From Oxytricha trifallax (Eukaryota > Ciliophora > Spirotrichea > Sporadotrichida > Oxytrichidae): a stretch of 64,000 nt of DNA. The DNA lies in contig ARYC01001151.1 of the NCBI GenBank assembly GCA_000711775.1, forward strand, positions 45,844 to 109,843, in the 5' to 3' direction. The notes beneath the pieces are model-generated. The model saw only the letters and a list, made by a program, of their open reading frames with translations, was not told where the DNA came from and did not search any database. Made by a program: the position numbers and the translations under genes. Position 1 is the stretch's first letter, and every line of letters starts with the position of its first letter. Shown here piece by piece: positions 11,980 through 21,550 of the stretch.

Positions 11980-12246
11980 TCATTTTTATTATTTATAAGC
12001 CTTCTTTGAATCCCTGCTTTTGCAATTCATAATTAATCGATTTATATTTATATAACGCATTAAAGAATTAATATTTTTATTATATTTACTAATTGTATAA
12101 ATGTAAATTGAATACATCTAGTTTTAAGCATTGATTTCAAGTACTTCCTTAACTTTATTGACAAAAGTCTGTATTTATTTCTTAGTCCTGAGGAATCTCT
12201 GATATTCTATGTATGGATGCTCAAATAACTTCTTCATTCGAGGCAT
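11980..12246 (-). CDS. Candidate MDS, charged protein fragment
   Basis: On the minus strand ATG 12244-12246 opens MPRMKKLFEHPYIEYQRFLR, then a Gln/Lys/Val stretch to LEINA near 12125. The frame goes on through low-complexity AT to a short coding-like tail (MNCKSRDSKKAYKQQ) and TGA 11980-11982. The AT-rich middle may be a small IES. No family recognised. It could belong with the fragments at 10254, 12950 and 13590 in one minus-strand gene. Confidence 0.35.
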
Positions 12247-12949
12247 GTTAACAGCTAAAAGCATGTTTTAGTCTTATTATTAGTGATTATTCACATATTA
12301 TATGTTAAAGATGTCTTGCATTTTGAAGTAGTAGAGACCTGTTTTAAAATCGAAGCAAGGATAAGATTGAATTGTTTTATAATTAAATTTTTATTTAAAT
12401 TAATGCAAATAATTAAAAAAAAATTATATTTTCATTGTGAAATAACAAGATCAAAAATCTTGAAGAAAATAAATTTTTCTACTTGTTGCCTCATTCTAAA
12501 TTTAAGCTTAAAAGGTTTATAGGAAATAAAATGAAAAATACAAAAACTTAATTAATTATTAAACTAATCTTGATTACATTATAAATCTTCATGCCTATCA
12601 CAATTTGACTATATTTAAAGAAAATGTTACTATTTATTTATAAATTCAAAGGCATTTTAGATAAAAGATTCAAACATTTAAAAATGAGGCAATAAAAGTA
12701 CTACAAATAAAGAAGTTTAATTAATTTTTAATCTTCTATAATAATATAAATTCTCAGGAAAATATGTTGAATTATTACAGGATATTTTATCTTGTATTAT
12801 GGATATTTAATTTTAATTCTTTAATTTATATAACATAATCTAGAAGAATTCTATTTCCTTTTTATCTAATTTAACTATATATTATAAAGTATAAATACAA
12901 TTATTATATAATATACTTTTTATTTTTTATAAGCAAGGCTAGAATTTAA

Positions 12950-13085
12950 GTTTTATCTCGAATTTCCAAAGAGTAAATCCATCAGTTCATTAAATCTTTG
13001 AGTAATGTAAATATGAGGCTCCACGATTTCATGAAGGCTTATTTATAAACCTATTTGGACAGAACTCTCACTCTACACTTTTAAA
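12950..13085 (-). CDS. Candidate MDS fragment
   Basis: A minus-strand frame reads ISLHEIVEPHIYITQRFNEL then MDLLFGNSR, flanked by low-complexity AT. Codon texture is protein-like and differs from the flanks. Too short to assign. Confidence 0.3.
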
Positions 13086-13589
13086 GTAACTTAATATAGT
13101 AATTTATATTTAACTATGAATTACTTTAAATTAGGGACAAAAGTCTATAACTGAATTATATAAAAAACAATTTATTATTGGAAATTGAATTAGTAAATAT
13201 TTTATAACATAACATAAAATAATATGAATTTATTCTCATGGAGGGTGTGCTCCTTAATTCAAGAATTAGGATAATTATGAAAAGTATATAATTTTTATAT
13301 TTGATAGTGTTAATTAAAATTCTACACCAATAAAATATAATTAAAATTAGTTTTGAACTTATTAATTTTTTATCTTAAATTTCTATAAGACTCTAAGTCT
13401 ATACATTTTATTGATTTTTATGTTTAATATAAGATCAACTCATATTTCTTTTTCTATAATGAATGATTAATCAAGCATTACTAATATTGTCTTTTTTTTA
13501 TTTAAATACTATGAATATTAGTTATATTAAATTGTTTAATTAATCAATTTATTTACATTATTATTAAATAGATGGTTACAGAGAATTAA

Positions 13590-13690
13590 AAGTATGATGA
13601 TTTCTGAATAAGTCTTTATTTTTCTGAATCCCTAATGCTACTATAACTACTTCATTCCAACTTTGAGAAACTCATCAATTTTAAATTAAT
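13590..13690 (-). CDS. Candidate MDS fragment
   Basis: Minus-strand reading KIDEFLKVGMKQLQQHQGFR then KIKTYSE, amphipathic and Gln-rich, in otherwise AT-rich DNA. Weak evidence on its own. It points the same way as the fragments at 12950, 11980 and 10254. Confidence 0.25.
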
Positions 13691-13743
13691 ATTTTATTAT
13701 TTACAATTTTATGACAAATAAAATTGGATAGATTTGTAATAAT

Positions 13744-14351
13744 GGGTAATGGCCCCAGGGCTGGGGAACATAAATTTATTTTCCAATATTTTTTAATTTA
13801 TTAAAAAGACTTAAAGCCTTAAATAAATGAATATACTCATTCAATAGGCAACTAATGAAATTTAAAGGATACTCTAATACACTAAATTTTAAGCATCATT
13901 TGACTTAAACTTATATAAAAACGATAAATAAAAATTAAAAGATACTATTTTTTGGAATTTTTTCATTTATTTATTTTAGATTTTACATATAGTTTAATGA
14001 TTCTTAAATATAGCTTTGTTATTTTAGAATCTAAACAGCTTTAATGTTTTTTTAAATTGTATATTGGGAAAAAATAGCAAAGCTCTATTCAAAAACAATT
14101 AATCTAAAAGTTAAATATAAAATAAAAAAATGAAAATAATCCAACAATTATAGTCTTATTTTATCATTTTGAATCGATTTTAAATGAGTAAATGTTAAAT
14201 GATGCTTATAATTTGTTGTATTAAAGTATCATAAATGTTTCATAAATACCTATTAATATTATAATCAGTTATTTGAGGCTTTTAATGACTTTTTAATTAA
14301 TTTAAAAACTTAGAAAGAAATTTTATGTTGTCCCTCTCTGGGGTCCATTAC
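13744..14351. repeat. Degenerate foldback element
   Basis: GGGTAATGGCCCCAGGGCTG at the left is the imperfect reverse complement of the text ending GGGGTCCATTACT at the right; the homology then fades into AT-rich arms. About 0.6 kb. No clear target duplication and no gene. Confidence 0.55.
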
Positions 14352-15020
14352 TATAAACTAAAGTTTTAATTTTAGCTTTGTCCATATTTAATATATAAAA
14401 GTAATTTTTCTTGTCGTTAAATTTATTAAATTCCCATGAACTAAAATTATAAGATTTTATGTTTTGAATGAGTTCCTCAGTAAAACTCTCATCAAAATTT
14501 CATCTTCAAAGAGATTTAAATTTTATTTTTCAAACATCAATTTTGTAGTTTTTATTGCATCTTGTAAATTTTTTCATTCTTAAGCAATTTTTTAAGCTGC
14601 ATCTGCTTTCACTTAATTTTGATAAGATTATCTGTAATATTAAAATTATAGTCATTTATCTCGCCTTATATTTATAGTTGAATGATTTGACAAATTATAA
14701 ATTATAATATTTAAATATGAAATAGTATTCAAGGTGGAATAATGCGAATATAATAAATCAAGAGAGTATTTATTTAAAATTAATAATAATGCTAGTTTCA
14801 TTAAATTTATAGAATAACAGTGTATCTGAAACCCATTTTATCTATTTCAATTTACAAGTATTGGAAAAATTTGCGATGTCTATTATCATTATTTAAGTCA
14901 CAATCTTTTTTTTAATAAATAACTACTGTCACAGTTTCTAATTTTAAATTAACTTTATACCCTGATCTTACTAAAATCTTTATGAATTCCCCATAATTTA
15001 ACTACTCTTTATTTTTTTAG
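14352..15020. other. AT-rich, possible 5' side of an intron
   Basis: No coding region supported. The last bases, TTTATTTTTTTAG, look like a splice acceptor for the coding segment that follows. Confidence 0.35.
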
Positions 15021-15208
15021 TAAGATCCTGGACTCGTTATCTACTACAAATACTTTCAGAGAATGTAGATCCCTTAATTGAAGAGCGACTCTATTTCATG
15101 TAACCTTCCCTAATGATTTTTGTATTATTTTTAATTATCTTTGGGATTATTTGTAAAGACTATAGAGACAAATATCCTTGGGCAGAAACAAAAATATAAC
15201 TGCTTTGA
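15021..15208 (+). CDS. C-terminal MDS of a membrane protein
   Basis: The frame starting at GTAAGATCC reads VRSWTRYLLQILSENVDPLI, then a 15-20 residue hydrophobic helix (LMIFVLFLIIFGIICKDY), then a short polar tail ending WAETKIQLL and TGA 15206-15208. TAA occurs twice as Gln. It looks like the C-terminal tail of a membrane protein; the family is unknown. The upstream bases end in TTTTTTTAG, so it may be a last exon. Confidence 0.5.
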
Positions 15209-15328
15209 TCCACTTTATAAATAAAAAGTAATTCTAAAAGAGGTATCTTACGTAAATTAACATTTAATTTTTATTTTTAATTAGTTATTAATTAGATTCA
15301 TTTAATTGTTTGATAAGCTTCAAACTTT

Positions 15329-15810
15329 GGGGGTGGCTAAGTCGGTGCAAAATTTTTTTCATAAAAAATGTCATAAACCTAAGTCGTTGCAAGATCAATT
15401 TTGACGACCCTTATGATCCCCCCATAAAACATATCAAAATTTATTAAAATTTATTCTCAACTTCTGAATCAAACTCCTTCATGACGTCTCGGTCGAGTGG
15501 TGCTGATGTATTAATTTAAAAAAATTATATTATAATAAAAAAATATATTTCATTATTTTACTTACATCAAATATTTGTTCCAGAAAATAAAATATTTTTT
15601 TATTATAATATAATTTTTTTAAATTAATATATTAGTATCATTTGATCTAGATGTCATGAAGGAGTTTGATTCAGAAGATGAGAAGTAAATTTTAATAAAT
15701 TTTGATATGTTTTATGGGGGGATCATAAGGGTCGTCAAAATTGATCTTGCAACGACTTAGGTTTATGACATTTTTTATGAAAAAAATTTTGCACCGACTT
15801 AGCCACCCCC
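15329..15810. repeat. Foldback element, CTAAGTCGG family (family B)
   Basis: Palindrome with ends GGGGGTGGCTAAGTCGGTGC and its complement. The flanks both read CAAACTTT (15321-15328 and 15810-15817), a 7-8-bp target duplication. CTAAGTCG recurs about 50 bp further in (near 15390 and mirrored near 15745). The centre is AT-rich. It shares the CTAAGTCGGT motif with the larger element at 59347-60256. Confidence 0.8.
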
Positions 15811-16269
15811 AAACTTTATATAAATTTAAAGTAACTGAATAAATATTCCAATTTTAGCAGGTATATCAAATATATTCTGCTATCAACTGTGAACCCTCTT
15901 GAACAAGATGAAATAGATATAAAAATAACACAAAAATTACTTTTAAATTTTTAGATTTTAAAAAAAAATATATTATTATTTGAAATTGATGTCACTTAAT
16001 ATATGAAATTTTTCATTTATTATTAGTAAATAATTAAATTTTATAATACGACTATACTCTTACAATAATTAATATAAAGTAATTAATAAGACATTTACAC
16101 TTTTTATCTCCAAATCTATCCTATTTTAATTAGTTTTTGGTATTTTTAAACTTTTAAGATATTTTTAATTTCTTAATTTTTTTTAATGCTAAAGATGCAA
16201 AGTATAATAGAAGAATAAAATATTGAAATTATTATTAGTTATATTTGATAAATAACTAAGTATTTAAAG

Positions 16270-17509
16270 GGGAATATCTGCACTGTAATACTTTTTAGTT
16301 TGCATTCATTAGTTTCCTTCTTATATTTCAATTGAATTTCTGTATTTTCCCATTTCATTAAATATCTCTTTAAACATATGATATTATGCATTAATTTAAT
16401 TCTAAAATTTATATACAAACATTCATTCTTATATCTTTCACAAATTTTTGTCAGAAAATCTCTTCAATCTAATTTAAATTAAATATTCTGTGTCGATTGG
16501 CAAATCATGCATTAGATGATACAACAGCAGTTTCTTGTGGTGAGTTATTTCAGTAAAATTCAATACAATTAAATTATGAGCTATAAGGAATGTTCTAAAA
16601 TAAATTTATGATTAACTTTTCATAAATTTCATAGATTCTTTAGTATTAAGAATTGATAAGTTTTCAACAAACAAGATGATATCTAAGTAGTTTTATTTAT
16701 CACTTAATAATGTAAGAACTCTATTTGCTACATTTAATTAATAGAGCTACGATGACATAATTTTATAACATGATCTTCTCTAATACCGGTTAAAATTTTC
16801 TGGGTGACTATATTCACTTTTAAGTCATAAACAACTCTATTATAATACTTCTTCTAACAGGACTTATCAATAAAAATGGCTAAAGGGAATTCACTTTCAC
16901 CAGCGTTTATGAACTTGATGTAATTGTCAATAGCCCTTTGTCTTCAATCATACATTTAGTTTAAATTATTACACTAAATGGCTGTAAAATCAATCACTCT
17001 TTTCACTCTGTTGACATTCATTATGTCTATAAATATTGGCTAAACTATAATGTGAGATATTCATGTCAGTACAATTTCAATGAAACATCACAGCTTGCTA
17101 GTCAGATTGAAAGTATTCCCAATATTTTAAAGTCTTTGAGTCGCAGAAGTAGTCAAAATTGCCCTGAAAGAACTTTATATTTTCTTGGATAATATTCAAG
17201 AGTAGGAATTGACATTCAAAACAGCTAACAGTGATCAATAAGTAACAATTTAGGCACTCTTGTTTGTAATAATTTTGAAATTGCTTCATATTATAGCATT
17301 GGCTTAATATGTCTTTATAAGTACCCTAATATAATCTAAGCTTTAGAGTATTTTTTAATATTTTCATCATAAAAATACCCTAAATTTGCTAATTTATATT
17401 CCTCGGTATTTTTCGTAAATTGACTTAATTTCTCACCTAAATCTTGGTCCCAACTAAAAACTAAAATTATATTACTAAAATTTCTGATTAAGTGGTTTTA
17501 GGGCTTTGA
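16270..17509 (-). mobile_element. TBE fragment T4
   Basis: Minus-strand TBE transposase followed on the right by a degenerate terminus (AAGTGGTTTTAGGGCTTTG) and ATT. The 22-kDa and 57-kDa ORFs and the other terminus are absent to the left. Flanking sequence is AT-rich. Confidence 0.7.
16470..17440 (-). pseudogene. TBE transposase (T4), decayed
   Basis: Starting at the right, MKQFQNYYKQECLNC leads to SKTLKYWEYFQSD, homologous to PQKTLKYWAHFSLD in T8. Further left, IILFVENLSIL occupies the second catalytic position, with Glu instead of Asp. The C-terminal LYHLMHDLPIDT region lies near 16490. TGA codons and frame changes are common. Dead copy. Confidence 0.7.
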
Positions 17510-18780
17510 TTATACATGTAGTGTTTTTAAATTATATTTTTTAAGTTAATTACCAAATTAAATTTATTTGATTATGTATATGTTTGTAAAATAGATCAAA
17601 GATTAATTAATAAAAGCTAAATTCGAGTAGTAAAAAAAAACTTATATGTAAGATTAATCAGAAATCACACTTTATAACAGTGAATTTTTTATTTACCACA
17701 CAATTTTGTTTAATATGGGTCCATTAATTAGGTATTTAAATATAAGTTATTTAAAATTATAATAAGAAAATTATAATTGAAAAATTTTATATAGGCAATG
17801 ATTCTTTAAAAGTTAAATAATTTAGATTATTAATATATACTTTTTACTTAGCTATATTAAGGGTAATGGTTTATCGTATCCCATTAATTTTATTAAGAAA
17901 TCTATTAATTAAAATAAGTAATAAGCAATTAAATAAATAATTGGAAAATTGATAAGTCGTTAATTTTGAAATTCTTACTTAAATAGAATATTCAATATAA
18001 ATATTATAATAAAAAAAGTAAGTGGATCTATATAATGAATAATATAATACCAATAAGAACATTTAATTTATTTAATCTTGATCATTATATGATATGAATA
18101 AATTTAATTAAAATGTTAAATTTATTTTCAAAAATATTTGTAGAAACTTTTTAAAAAATTTAAAAATGTAATACTGAATATTTAAAAAATTTGAATTTTT
18201 TTTTATTATTCAAAAATAATTTTAAAACTTTTAAATAACTTTAAAAAATCATATTATTCAATATTAATATTTAATATTTAAGAAAATTAGTTATATTTGT
18301 TACAAACTTTTATTCTCATTTTATAATGAAAAAATAAATTAATTAATTTACATTTACGTATTTTTCATTTTAACTAAGCTAATCAATTTGATTATTTCAA
18401 TAAGTAAAGATTAACATAAACTAATTTTCAAAATTGAAGTTAAAATACCCAAATTACAACAGTAATTTCACTATATATATATATATATTATTCATTTAAA
18501 ATCTTGATTGAAACTATAGCATTTAAAGGATTAATTTTAATTTACTTTAAAATTTTGTTATATTCTTTAAAAAATCTTAAATAAAAAATATAATACTTTA
18601 AAAAAATAAAAATTTCTGCACGAGTTTGAAAGTTATATCGATAAATTATATAAATATAAGAAAAATTTTTATTTATTTTATTGATAGTCTATATAGTATG
18701 AAAATTAATTAATCAGAATAGAATAGAAATGAAAATTTGAAAAAAGTGAAATTCACATTATTGATAATATAATAAAAGTA
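17510..18780. other. AT-rich, nothing supported
   Basis: Very low complexity, with a short TA repeat near 18470-18488. No gene, repeat family or pointer recognised. Confidence 0.5.
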
Positions 18781-19695
18781 AAATTTTGTTTTAAGAGTCG
18801 ATTAGAAGTTAAACAATCTAACAAGAATGATATATTATAATATTCTGAGTTCGGCCTCTAAATAATTTATCTCTTTTAATCATTATGTCGCGTAAATAAT
18901 GTTCATCTTCCCTCTTCACGCAGTCTTTTAGGTTTACTTTTTTCTGACATTCATCACAGTCCTCTTAATCCGTGCTGTATAGCTTGTAAATCCGGTTGCT
19001 TTGATATTCCTGCACATTCTCAGTGTCTTTCATGTGTATTAAGAGCATCTTCAAGTATCGTGATTCCACCAGTTGGTCCGCCTAACACAGAATATGCTGT
19101 GTATCAGAAAGTACAATTTGTAAAAACACAAACTTTCAAGTCAAATTTTCAAATTATTGGTGAAGGTAACAATCTTACATGAAAGAAGGATAAGGTTCAA
19201 CAAGAATGAAATTAAATAAAATATGTAAAATTTCTCTTTGGAGAATTCACTTTTAGTCGAATATATTTCATTCTTGTTGAACCTTATCCTTCTTTCATGT
19301 AAGATTGTTACCTTCACCAATAATTTGAAAATTTGACTTGAAAGTTTGTGTTTTTACAAATTGTACATTCTGATACACAGCATATTCTGTGTTAGGCGGA
19401 CCAACTGGTGGAATCACGATACTTGAAGATGCTCTTAATACACATGAAAGACACTGAGAATGTGCAGGAATATCAAAGCAACCGGATTTACAAGCTATAC
19501 AGCACGGATTAAGAGGACTGTGATGAATGTCAGAAAAAAGTAAACCTAAAAGACTGCGTGAAGTGGGAGGATGAACATTATTTACGCGACATGATGATTA
19601 AAAGAGATAAATTATTTAAAGACCGAACACAGAATATTATAATATATCATTCTTGTTAGATTGTTTAACTTCTAATAGACTCTTAAAACAAAATT
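18781..19695. repeat. Palindrome with a Cys-rich ORF in both arms
   Basis: The arms (about 18781-19213 and 19267-19695) are nearly identical reverse complements round a roughly 55-bp spacer. Outer ends read AAATTTTGTTTTAAGAGTC and its complement. Base composition in the arms is less AT-rich than the surroundings and each arm holds the same protein-like frame (next entry). A few substitutions separate the arms, for example the single change in CAGAAAGTA against CAGAATGTA. No target duplication was seen. Confidence 0.8.
18870..19182 (+). CDS. Cys-rich ORF in palindrome arm (mirror copy 19295-19610, -)
   Basis: The plus-strand frame ends at TGA 19180-19182. It shows HHSPLNPCCIACKSGCFDIP, then more Cys (HSQCLSCV), then a Pro/Val-rich stretch (SIVIPPVGPPNTEYAV) and FKSNFQIIGEGNNLT. 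The Cys spacing suggests a disulphide or zinc-binding domain. The same frame is on the minus strand of the right arm. It resembles gene sequence rather than a transposase, so the palindrome may be an inverted duplication of an MDS. No start is clear. Confidence 0.4.
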
Positions 19696-20035
19696 TACCT
19701 TTAGTATATATAGGGTAAGCACAATTTATCAATTATTAACCTCAATAATTATTAGTACTATATATATATAAATATATATTAAACCCCAAGAGTATTTTTT
19801 AGAGAATCGTAAGTATGATAAATTAATGAATTAGACTTTAATAAATTTAATAACTGGAGGAATGAAACCCCATTATAAAAAAACAAAATAGGTCGAAAGT
19901 GAAATTAAAAAAGTGATTAATAAAACTCTTTATTTAAACTATTAAACGATTAAATATTTAAAATTACAAAACATGGCAGAGTTTTTTGCTGTCGATTTTT
20001 TCAGCGAATATTGAGCTAGTGAGGCGAACTTTAGG

Positions 20036-20550
20036 TCATTCGATAGCCCTTTCAAAACTAGGAGGAATTTGAGTTCTTGGGGCACACAACACACGCCCTG
20101 GCGAAGTTGCGCTTGATGTAGTTTTGGCAGTCTCTCGGTCTACTAATTAGTCACAACTCTCACTCAAGACAGCTGCATCAGGGAATGCCCAGTCTCTCAC
20201 GCGAAGAAAGACCAGTCTGGAGATGTCATCGCCTGGGAGGAAGCTCTGCTCTTGAGTATTGGCCTTAAGAAATCGCGATATCTGGGCGCGGGGATCAAGC
20301 AATGGGTACTGAGTGGCATCGGGCGTTTACCTTTAGGCAAGCAGAGAGACATTCAGCTGCTTCACGAGTTGATTAGAGGAGTGCTCGGACATCGGGACCT
20401 CATCATGAGTCGACAATGGCTGCTCAACTAGGGGGCTGGGCAAGACCTGTACATTCTTTGATTGCTTGGACTCAGGAGGAGCGCTAGTGGTAGCAACTGC
20501 AGTGGATAAGTGTTCTATCTACTCATCAGAGCCGTTGGAAACCCTTCGAT
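20036..20550 (-). pseudogene. Mirror copy of the 183-codon ORF, left arm
   Basis: Reverse complement of the right-arm frame from RRVSNGSDE to the shared TGA (20036-20038). The N-terminus differs because it runs into the loop, where TGA lies upstream and no in-frame ATG is seen near the start. Confidence 0.45.
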
Positions 20551-20742
20551 AGTGAGACTTTTAACGCCCTTCTCCTGTAGCGCCTCAGGATTCCAATTCA
20601 GACCTGGGGTGAAAAAGTGGCTTGGGCTTAAGAGGAAAAACATGGTGATCAAGAGGAATTCTAGAAATGAATTACATTTAGCCTTTGAATAAATTTATAA
20701 ATCAAGATAGAGAAAATCTATGTGGTCTATTAGTCTGTAACT

Positions 20743-21294
20743 ATGCTTGTGCATGCTGTCTTCCCGCATCTCCCTGGCAATCGAAGGGTTTCCAACGGCT
20801 CTGATGAGTAGATAGAACACTTATCCACTGCAGTTGCTACCACTAGCGCTCCTCCTGAGTCCAAGCAATCAAAGAATGTACAGGTCTTGCCCAGCCCCCT
20901 AGTTGAGCAGCCATTGTCGACTCATGATGAGGTCCCGATGTCCGAGCACTCCTCTAATCAACTCGTGAAGCAGCTGAATGTCTCTCTGCTTGCCTAAAGG
21001 TAAACGCCCGATGCCACTCAGTACCCATTGCTTGATCCCCGCGCCCAGATATCGCGATTTCTTAAGGCCAATACTCAAGAGCAGAGCTTCCTCCCAGGCG
21101 ATGACATCTCCAGACTGGTCTTTCTTCGCGTGAGAGACTGGGCATTCCCTGATGCAGCTGTCTTGAGTGAGAGTTGTGACTAATTAGTAGACCGAGAGAC
21201 TGCCAAAACTACATCAAGCGCAACTTCGCCAGGGCGTGTGTTGTGTGCCCCAAGAACTCAAATTCCTCCTAGTTTTGAAAGGGCTATCGAATGA
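20743..21294 (+). CDS. 183-codon unknown ORF, right arm and loop of palindrome
   Basis: ATG 20743-20745 in the loop starts MLVHAVFPHLPGNRRVSNGS; the frame ends at TGA 21292-21294. TAG and TAA are used as Gln several times (for example GSDEQIEHLS, LLAQRQTPDA, ESCDQLVDRE), so the frame fits the ciliate code. The protein is Ser/Gln/Pro-rich, with a more ordered middle (DDISRLVFLRVRDWAFPDAA). No known domain. The left arm holds the same frame on the minus strand, without the loop-encoded start. It might be the element's own protein or a captured gene. Confidence 0.5.
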
Positions 21295-21550
21295 CCTAAA
21301 GTTCGCCTCACTAGCTCAATATTCGCTGAAAAAATCGACAGCAAAAAACTCTGCCATGTTTTGTAATTTTAAATATTTAATCGTTTAATAGTTTAAATAA
21401 AGAGTTTTATTAATCACTTTTTTAATTTCACTTTCGACCTATTTTGTTTTTTTATAATGGGGTTTCATTCCTCCAGTTATTAAATTTATTAAAGTCTAAT
21501 TCATTAATTTATCATACTTACGATTCTCTAAAAAATACTCTTGGGGTTTA

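Larger units (their letters stand above)
19779..21550. repeat. 1.77-kb palindrome with GC-rich arms
   Basis: Left arm 19779-20550 and right arm 20780-21550 are reverse complements round a 229-bp loop. The arms are visibly GC-richer than any flank, which points to a different origin. Ends read TTAAACCCCAAGAG and CTCTTGGGGTTTAA. No target duplication is obvious because the left flank is a TA-rich repeat. The ATG of the next gene begins exactly at the right edge. Confidence 0.85.

Noticed and set aside
10481..18780. Many long open frames in AT-rich DNA
   Set aside because: With TGA as the only stop and very few G, frames of 60-150 codons are expected by chance; they are rich in Asn, Lys, Ile, Phe and Tyr only and have no motif.
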